From NCBI GenBank assembly GCA_003567055.1, contig PXAW01000174.1, positions 1 to 10,202 of the forward strand: a stretch of DNA of 10,202 nt, in the 5' to 3' direction. The position numbers and the translations under genes are program-made. Of the stretch, positions 5,873 to 10,202 are shown piece after piece. The stretch comes from Hyphomicrobiales bacterium. Lineage in GTDB: Bacteria > Pseudomonadota > Alphaproteobacteria > Rhizobiales > Beijerinckiaceae. Within the stretch, counting starts at the first letter, position 1, and every line of letters starts with the position of its first letter. The notes below the pieces were generated by a model. It saw only the letters and a program-made list of their open reading frames with translations, ran no database searches and was not told the origin of the DNA.

Positions 5873-6904
5873 ATGACAACCCGATCACCCATGCAACGGA
5901 CATTGCCCCGGTCCCGGGGGCCGTCCCGCCGCGCTTTTCTTGTCGGCGGTGGCAGCCTCTTCCTCGGCGGCTGCTTCGGATTCGCCGGTGCGGGAAGCCC
6001 CGGCGGCGATCCGCGCGCGAGCATCTCCCGCGAACCGACGCTCCTCGTCGCCACCACCAGACGCCCCGCGACGCCTGCGGGCGAACGTCCGTTCTTCGGG
6101 CCCGAACGCGGTACCGGCCTGACCTTCGCCCGCGCCCGGATGACACCGCCCGCGACGGGGCTGACGGCCCGTGTCACCAATATCGTCTCGGGCGGCTGGC
6201 AGGTCGCTTCCGTCGATGACATCACCTCCCGCGAGGCAGCCGACGCCTTCACCCGCGCGGCTTTGGGCAAGGACGTGCTGCTCTATGTGCACGGCTATCG
6301 CGAGACTTTCGAGAGCGCGGCCACGAGCGCTGCCGAGCTCGCCGACGGCATCAATTTTCGTGGCGCGCCGGGCCTGTTCACCTGGCCCTCCGCCGGGGCG
6401 ACACTGGATTACGCCTATGATCGCGAGAGCGCCATGTGGTCGCGCGATGCGCTGGAGGATCTGATGCTGACCCTGGCGCAGTCGCCTAGCGGCGGGCGCG
6501 TCCATATCGTGGCGCATTCGATGGGCTCGCTGCTGACGCTGGAAACGCTGCGGATGCTGCGCGGCTCCGGCGGTGACCGGGCTATGGCGCGCATCGGTGC
6601 CGTGGTCCTGGCCGCGCCGGATGTCGATATCGATCAGTTCGAGCAGGCGGTGAACCGCCTCGGCCCGGATGCGCCGCGCATCACCGTGATCGTCTCCTCG
6701 CGCGACCGCGCCCTGATGGCCTCACAGCGCATCGCCGGCGGGGTCGCCCGTGCCGGCGCCGCCGAACGCGAGCGCCTGACCGCCATGGGCGTGCGCGTCG
6801 CCGATGCCAGCGAATTCGGTCGCGGCATCCTCAACCACGATCTTTTTCTCTCCAATGACGAAGTCCGCCGCGTCGTGCAGCGGGCGATTGAACGCGCCGG
6901 CTGA
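5873..6904 (+). CDS. Tat-exported lipoprotein alpha/beta hydrolase (DUF900 family)
   Basis: The product is 343 aa. The N-terminus carries a twin-arginine motif (SRRAFLV, residues 18-24), a hydrophobic stretch and a lipobox LGGC with Cys34, so it is predicted to be exported folded and lipidated. The hydrolase fold follows: an HG oxyanion motif (LLYVHGYRETF), the nucleophile elbow AHSMG with Ser216, the family stretch VVLAAPDVDIDQF, the likely acid Asp278 (SSRDRAL) and the likely catalytic His322 (NHDLFL). All three catalytic residues are present, so it should be an active esterase, lipase or related hydrolase; the substrate is unknown. No strong ribosome binding site is visible before the ATG at 5873; an in-frame ATG at 5891 would keep the Tat motif. 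It is divergent from the DUF3750 gene and ends 18 bases from the convergent DUF3108 gene. Confidence 0.88.
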   Translation: MTTRSPMQRTLPRSRGPSRRAFLVGGGSLFLGGCFGFAGAGSPGGDPRASISREPTLLVATTRRPATPAGERPFFGPERGTGLTFARARMTPPATGLTARVTNIVSGGWQVASVDDITSREAADAFTRAALGKDVLLYVHGYRETFESAATSAAELADGINFRGAPGLFTWPSAGATLDYAYDRESAMWSRDALEDLMLTLAQSPSGGRVHIVAHSMGSLLTLETLRMLRGSGGDRAMARIGAVVLAAPDVDIDQFEQAVNRLGPDAPRITVIVSSRDRALMASQRIAGGVARAGAAERERLTAMGVRVADASEFGRGILNHDLFLSNDEVRRVVQRAIERAG

Positions 6905-6922
6905 GCGGTTATCGCGCGGCGG

Positions 6923-7834
6923 CTACTGCGCGGCTGCGGCCCGGCGGGGAGCCGGCGAAAGGTTCACCCGCCCGGCTTCGATCACGCTCATGCCGATCTG
7001 CGTGCGCAGCTCGATGCGCATCGGCACGAGTGAATCATTGGCCGGGAAGGGCGCGAGCCAGACCGCCATGTCCCGGTTCTCCTCCATGAAACGCACCGCC
7101 TCGCGCGACGGGCGATGCCCGGAGACGGCGCGAAAACGCGCCTTGCAGACCAGCACTTGCCCGGAATAGCCGGGGCGACTGAAATCGCGGGTGCCGTCAT
7201 AGCTCAGAATGATGTCGAAACGCGCCGCACCGTCATAGACGGGGATGGTGCGCTCGCAATTGCGCGGATCGGCGGGATTGCCGCGGATCGTCGCCGGCAT
7301 CAGGAAGGCGCTGACGGGATCGACCACACCGCGCTTATGCGCAGCCTGCACGGGAACGGCATCGGCATGTTCCTGCAGCGGCGGCTCGATCTCGACAGCC
7401 GCGACGGTGCCGTTGTTCAGGCCCATGCGCACCGTGCGGCTCGCCTGGGAACTGCGTGAATTCGCCGCGAAGGATTGCGGGACGACCTGCGTTCCCGAGA
7501 CCGTCCCGCTCGCGCTCGCCGCACCGCGCCCGCTGACGAGCACTCCCGCGAGCCCGGTCAGCCGTGCCTGCAGATCGATCTTGTAGGCGGATCCGTCGAA
7601 ACTGCTCTTGACGTCGGCGGTGCCCACCGAAAATCCGGCGATCGAGATCGTGTAGACCGCTTCCATTTCGGCGGCTTTCGCCGGCACCGTCAGCGCGACG
7701 GCGCATGTCAGCGACAGGGCTGCGATCGCGCCGGTGACCGCGCACCGGGGCATCCCGGATCGCCGGGCAGCAGCAGGGGCCCCGGTCGCACGCATGGCGG
7801 GGGAGGGGGCGGATTGAGAGCGCATGGTCCGCAT
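6923..7834 (-). CDS. Exported DUF3108 domain protein
   Basis: The product is 303 aa. A signal peptide is present: a hydrophobic stretch at about residues 33-51 ends at AKA (52-54), with cleavage before AEMEAVYTISIAG, where the mature protein starts. The mature part is beta-rich and typical of DUF3108 periplasmic proteins: an early ISIAGFSVGTADV stretch, a VYDGAARFDIILSYDG stretch, and a late block CKARFRAVSGHRPSREAVRF followed by a WLAPF segment. The fold resembles lipid or substrate carriers, but no function is established. The ATG at 7834 has GAGGAG 7 bases upstream and is clearly the best start, although it leaves an unusual Arg/Ser/Pro-rich stretch of about 27 residues before the signal peptide core; the ATG at 7753 would remove it but lacks a ribosome binding site. 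It is divergent from rpmB, as seen in related genomes. Confidence 0.85.
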   Translation of the reverse strand: MRTMRSQSAPSPAMRATGAPAAARRSGMPRCAVTGAIAALSLTCAVALTVPAKAAEMEAVYTISIAGFSVGTADVKSSFDGSAYKIDLQARLTGLAGVLVSGRGAASASGTVSGTQVVPQSFAANSRSSQASRTVRMGLNNGTVAAVEIEPPLQEHADAVPVQAAHKRGVVDPVSAFLMPATIRGNPADPRNCERTIPVYDGAARFDIILSYDGTRDFSRPGYSGQVLVCKARFRAVSGHRPSREAVRFMEENRDMAVWLAPFPANDSLVPMRIELRTQIGMSVIEAGRVNLSPAPRRAAAAQ

Positions 7835-7957
7835 TGCGCGGCTCCTCGTATGATTGGCTCGGGTGGCGGGCGACGGCGAATCAGCCGGCGAATCGCCCCG
7901 GAGCGAACGCGTTACCGTTTCCTACGCTGCGTGATGAAGGTTAACGCTCTCCTATCC

Positions 7958-7987
7958 TTGACGTGACCCTGCTTCCTCGCTTATACG
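7958..7987 (+). promoter_or_regulatory. Predicted sigma-70 promoter of rpmB
   Basis: TTGACG (7958-7963) is followed 17 bases later by TTATAC (7981-7986), or 18 bases later by TATACG (7982-7987). The match is strong for an alphaproteobacterial housekeeping promoter. Transcription would start near 7993, giving rpmB a leader of about 120 bases that contains a hairpin at 8061-8080. Confidence 0.65.
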
Positions 7988-8060
7988 CAGCGCTCTTCTC
8001 GAGGACTTTCGGTGTCCGGCTGCCGCGAGCACGCATGAGCGGGTTCGCGTGAGGATCGGG

Positions 8061-8080
8061 GGCGTGCATGGTGCACCGCC
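8061..8080 (+). other. Hairpin in the rpmB leader
   Basis: GGCGTGCA (8061-8068) pairs with TGCACCGCC (8072-8080) with one bulged C and a three-base TGG loop, forming an 8-bp stem 35 bases before the rpmB start codon. It is too far upstream to cover the ribosome binding site. It may be a stability element, an mRNA control site, or chance in GC-rich DNA. Confidence 0.35.
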
Positions 8081-8115
8081 CGGTGGCCACACCAGGACAG
8101 ACAGGATCAGGAACG

Positions 8116-8406
8116 ATGTCGCGCCGTTGCGAACTGACCGGCAAAGCCGTTTTGACTGGCAATCTCGTCAGCCATTCCAATCGTAAGACCAAGCGCCGGT
8201 TCCTCCCGAACCTGTGCAACGTCACCCTGCAATCGGATGCGCTGGGCCGCTCCTTCCGGCTGCGTGTCTCGGCGAACGCCCTGCGCACCGTGGAGCATCG
8301 CGGTGGTCTCGACGCTTTCCTCGCGAAGGCGTCGAATGACGAGCTTGCTCCGAACGTGCTCGCCGTAAAGCGCGAGATCGAAAAGAAGCAGGCTGCCGCC
8401 GAATAA
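8116..8406 (+). CDS. rpmB: 50S ribosomal protein L28
   Basis: L28 is a small basic protein of the large ribosomal subunit. The product is 96 aa, the normal size for the alphaproteobacterial form, and longer than the E. coli protein at its C-terminus. The N-terminal block [20 protein letters not shown] and the following [16 protein letters not shown] stretch are diagnostic. The C-terminal part ends [13 protein letters not shown]. The frame is open upstream to 8068, but L28 begins at MSRRC, and AGGA lies a few bases before the ATG at 8116, so that start is used. It is a single gene under its own promoter, divergent from the DUF3108 gene and convergent with bioN. Confidence 0.97.
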   Translation: MSRRCELTGKAVLTGNLVSHSNRKTKRRFLPNLCNVTLQSDALGRSFRLRVSANALRTVEHRGGLDAFLAKASNDELAPNVLAVKREIEKKQAAAE

Positions 8407-8419
8407 GGGCAGTGCGTCG

Positions 8420-8446
8420 CGCCGTCCCGCTTCAGGGATCGCGGCG
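8420..8446. terminator. Possible terminator hairpin between rpmB and bioN
   Basis: CGCCG-TCCC (8420-8428) can pair with GGGA and CGGCG (8435-8438, 8442-8446) around a 6-base loop with a three-base bulge. It starts 14 bases after the rpmB stop and overlaps the last codons of the convergent bioN. There is no T tract, so this is a weak candidate. Confidence 0.3.
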
Positions 8447-9157
8447 TGCTTCGATTTGCGGATCGATCGCAGCATCAGGCTGCGCGGAGCAGGGCTTCGC
8501 GTGGCCTTCCTGCGTTTTCCCATGCCCTTCCGATGCTCCGGCCCGACCGAAGCCGCGTGCATAGAGCGCTTCCGCGACCGTCTCCGACAGACGCAGGCCC
8601 CGCAGGATCAGCGGCACCGCGAGGCGGATGAAGGCACCCGGTCCGGCCCGCTTTCCCCCGCGCGCCGCCTGCGCTTCCTGGAGCGCATGCGCCTCGTTGG
8701 CCAGAACCGGTACGAAGCGGATCGCGAGAACGAGGCACATGGCGACACGTCCGGGATCGATGAAGCGGCGCAGGGGCGCGAGCCCGGCTTCGATCGTGGC
8801 GATCATCTCGGAGACCCGCGTCGTCAACGTGACGAGGGCGGCGAGCGCGATCAGCAGGATGAAGCGTGCGACGATCAGCGCACCGGTGACCACGTCGCCC
8901 ATGATCGCATGGAATACGAAAATCATCCCCAGAATCCACAGGGCCGGGCGGATCTGTGCAAAGGCGATCCGAGCCGGTATTCCGGCAAGGCCGTATCCGG
9001 CAACGGTCGCGAAGACCGCGCCGAGGCTCACCGCGACAATGCCGGCAGGGGAGGCGGGCGTGAACAGCGCGATCGCCATCAGGGCGAGGCCGGCGAGCTT
9101 CATGCCGGGGCGGGCGCGATGCAGGGGGCTGGTGCCGTGCCGATAAATCCCGAGCAT
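8432..9157 (-). CDS. bioN: ECF transporter T component (BioN/CbiQ family)
   Basis: This is the integral membrane coupling protein of an energy-coupling-factor vitamin importer. The product is 241 aa with several hydrophobic segments in the N-terminal two thirds. The two A-R-G signatures that sit on the ATPases are present at residues 165-167 (AQAARGGKR) and 200-202 (ALYARGFGR), so the protein should be functional. After the second motif comes a hydrophilic tail of about 35 residues, longer than usual for BioN. The ATG at 9157 overlaps the bioM stop in a TGATG junction, with GGAGG 4 bases upstream; a GTG immediately before it is less well placed. Pairing with a BioM-type ATPase and the alphaproteobacterial context favour biotin over cobalt, but without an adjacent S component the substrate is inferred. 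Confidence 0.82.
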   Translation of the reverse strand: MLGIYRHGTSPLHRARPGMKLAGLALMAIALFTPASPAGIVAVSLGAVFATVAGYGLAGIPARIAFAQIRPALWILGMIFVFHAIMGDVVTGALIVARFILLIALAALVTLTTRVSEMIATIEAGLAPLRRFIDPGRVAMCLVLAIRFVPVLANEAHALQEAQAARGGKRAGPGAFIRLAVPLILRGLRLSETVAEALYARGFGRAGASEGHGKTQEGHAKPCSAQPDAAIDPQIEARRDP

Positions 9158-9834
9158 CACGCCTCCATCAGGCTGACGTAATGCGCGATCGCCCGCGCGG
9201 GTATGTCGTCGGCGACAATGCGGCCCGAATCGAACACGAGAACCCGGTCGAATCCATCGAGCATGTCGAGATCATGCGTCACCAGCACGATCTGTTGGGG
9301 CAAATCCGCAAGGATCCGGGCGATCTTGCGGCGGTTGCGCAGATCGAGCAGCGCCGTCGGCTCGTCGAGCACGATGGTGCGCGGTGCGATCGCCAGAATG
9401 CCGGCGAGTGCGAGGAGCTGTTTCTCGCCGCCGCTGAGCAGGTGGGCGGGCTGGTTGCGTTTGTCGGTGAGGCCGAAGCGCGCGAGCGCATCCGTCACGG
9501 CGCAACTGAGCGCCTCGCCGCGCAGGCCGGCATTGCGCAGGCCGAAACCGACATCCTCCTCGACGATCGGATAGACGATCTGGTGGTCCGGGTTCTGGAA
9601 GACGAAACCGACCAGTGCGCGCACCGCATCACCCGCCTTGCGCGTATCGTGGCCGTATACGCTGATGCGCCCGGTGCTGGGGAGGATCAGCCCGTTGAGC
9701 AGGCGCGCGAAGGTGCTCTTGCCCGAGCCGTTCGCCCCGATGATGCCGATCCGCCCTTCGCCAAGGGTCAGGCTCAGATCATGCAGGATCGTCGTTGTCT
9801 CGACGCGATGCCCTATGGCCTCGATTTCGATCAA
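9157..9834 (-). CDS. bioM: ECF transporter ATP-binding protein (BioM/CbiO/EcfA family)
   Basis: This ATPase powers the ECF importer together with the T component encoded just downstream. The product is 225 aa and has every ABC motif: Walker A GANGSGKST (33-41), Q-loop Gln80 within FVFQNPDHQIV, which is typical of ECF ATPases, signature LSGGEKQ (133-139), Walker B TIVLDE with catalytic Glu158, and the H-loop His187 (VTHDLDML). The compact length fits BioM. The start appears to be TTG at 9834, followed directly by the family's usual first strand (IEIEAIGHRV), with GGGAG 9 bases upstream; no ATG is suitably placed. It overlaps bioN by one base. It is the first gene of the operon, and no BioY-like frame lies upstream in the window. 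Confidence 0.88.
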   Translation of the reverse strand: MIEIEAIGHRVETTTILHDLSLTLGEGRIGIIGANGSGKSTFARLLNGLILPSTGRISVYGHDTRKAGDAVRALVGFVFQNPDHQIVYPIVEEDVGFGLRNAGLRGEALSCAVTDALARFGLTDKRNQPAHLLSGGEKQLLALAGILAIAPRTIVLDEPTALLDLRNRRKIARILADLPQQIVLVTHDLDMLDGFDRVLVFDSGRIVADDIPARAIAHYVSLMEA

Positions 9835-9888
9835 GAATTTGCACTCCCGTCCGGCGCACCGGGTGCCGGGTCCCGTCCCGGCAAACCT

Positions 9889-9917
9889 GCCGCCCTTGGT
9901 CCCAGCCGCCCTTGGTC
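9889..9917. repeat. 13-bp perfect direct repeat upstream of bioM
   Basis: GCCGCCCTTGGTC occurs at 9889-9901 and again at 9905-9917, separated by CCA, so the period is 16 bp. It lies 55-83 bases upstream of the bioM start codon, in its leader or promoter. It could be a regulator site pair or a simple duplication. No BioR-like TTAT-ATAA palindrome is seen nearby. Confidence 0.6.
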
Positions 9918-10045
9918 AATGCCTGCGCTTATGCGCGAAAACCGGGCCTGCGACAAATTTCGGCTGCGCTGAACCGCGGATTGGCCTGAAACCCTTGCTT
10001 TTGCGGGTGTTCTGCGCCGGCATGTCATCTAAATTTCATGGAGTG

Positions 10046-10109
10046 GTGCAAAATTGTGGGAAAATTGCGCATTTTTCTGATTGACGCTGGCGGGCCTCGG
10101 GCGTAGAAC
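10046..10109 (+). promoter_or_regulatory. Strong predicted promoter with UP-like element, possibly of an rRNA operon
   Basis: TTGACG (10081-10086) and TAGAAC (10104-10109) are separated by exactly 17 bases. Just upstream is an A/T-rich stretch with AAAATTG repeated at an 11-bp step (about 10050-10068) and a T run, placed where an UP element binds the RNA polymerase alpha subunit. This layout, with the GC-rich spacer and GTAGAA box, resembles rRNA operon promoters of Hyphomicrobiales. The transcript would start near 10116 and leave the window. Confidence 0.6.
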
Positions 10110-10202
10110 GCTGCTCATCGGCGCCGGCGCTTTGTAGCGTTTTCGGCGGCTTCGCTTCCTCTGGAGTGTTTGCGGGATTGTCCCGGTTGGTTATGCCGGG
10201 GT
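10110..10202 (+). other. Non-coding leader running off the right edge
   Basis: No protein gene is seen from 9835 to the end of the window on either strand apart from short frames without family features. After the promoter at 10081-10109, the remaining 93 bases are GC-rich with several short dyads (for example GGCGCCGGCGC at about 10121-10131) and no start codon with a ribosome binding site. This fits the leader of a stable RNA operon, but the RNA itself lies outside the window. Confidence 0.4.

Noticed and set aside
5629..6270. Minus-strand frame of 213 codons running through the tandem array and opposite the hydrolase
   Set aside because: It only strings together repeat-derived peptides and the antisense of the hydrolase N-terminus; no start signal or domain.
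6895..6957. 8-bp inverted repeat CGCCGGCT/AGCCGGCG across the ends of the hydrolase and DUF3108 genes as a terminator
   Set aside because: Arms are in coding ends and 47 bases apart with no T tract; such matches are expected by chance at this GC content.
7934..7966. Ten-codon leader peptide (MKVNALLSLT) before rpmB
   Set aside because: It overlaps the -35 box of the rpmB promoter, so it would not be on the rpmB transcript.
8456..9972. Long plus-strand frames opposite bioN and bioM
   Set aside because: Both are shadows of genes with full BioN and ABC-ATPase motifs.
9831..10028. Minus-strand 65-codon frame upstream of bioM as a small gene or bioY remnant
   Set aside because: Arg/Pro/Ala-rich with no membrane segments; it does not resemble BioY and lacks a ribosome binding site.

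Overview
The window is GC-rich DNA, best explained as the chromosome of an alphaproteobacterium, probably of the order Hyphomicrobiales. The basis is the alphaproteobacterial type of L28 (rpmB), a neighbouring DUF3108 envelope protein, a DUF3750 protein, and a BioM/BioN transporter pair. A type III secretion block is ordered like the rhizobial nolB-rhcJ-nolU-nolV genes. No genus can be named with confidence.

Left part (1-3705, all minus strand): a type III secretion system (T3SS) operon read right to left. The order is an inner-rod candidate (SctI-like, with a very long N-terminal region), the inner-ring lipoprotein SctJ, a SctK-position protein, the ATPase-stator protein SctL, and the start of another gene cut by the left edge. 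The genes are tightly packed, with a 4-base sctJ/sctK overlap, a 20-base sctK/sctL overlap and gaps of 24-55 bases, so they are probably co-transcribed. SctJ and SctL are clear by sequence; SctI and SctK rest partly on position.

Middle (3706-4816): an AT-rich divergent intergenic region holds nested inverted repeats and a plausible sigma-70 promoter. It drives two small plus-strand genes of unknown function (104 and 89 aa) that end at a GC-rich hairpin. Being divergent from the T3SS operon, they are candidates for T3SS accessory, substrate or regulatory proteins, but nothing in their sequence proves it.

Right part (4817-9834) looks like ordinary chromosome. It holds a membrane-anchored DUF3750 protein (minus), a Tat-exported lipoprotein alpha/beta hydrolase of the DUF900 type (plus), a DUF3108 protein with a signal peptide (minus), rpmB (plus, with a good promoter and a leader of about 120 bases), and the ECF-transporter T component and ATPase bioN/bioM (minus). 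Between the DUF3750 and hydrolase genes lies a non-coding tandem array of five 20-bp units. No BioY substrate-binding component lies next to bioMN.

Right edge (9835-10202): no protein gene is visible. On the plus strand there is a near-ideal promoter with an A/T-rich UP-like element, followed by a leader that runs off the window. It looks like the promoter of a stable RNA (possibly rRNA) operon.

The most interesting items are the oversized SctI-like protein, the unknown two-gene unit beside the T3SS with its palindromic promoter, and the 20-bp tandem array upstream of the DUF3750 gene.
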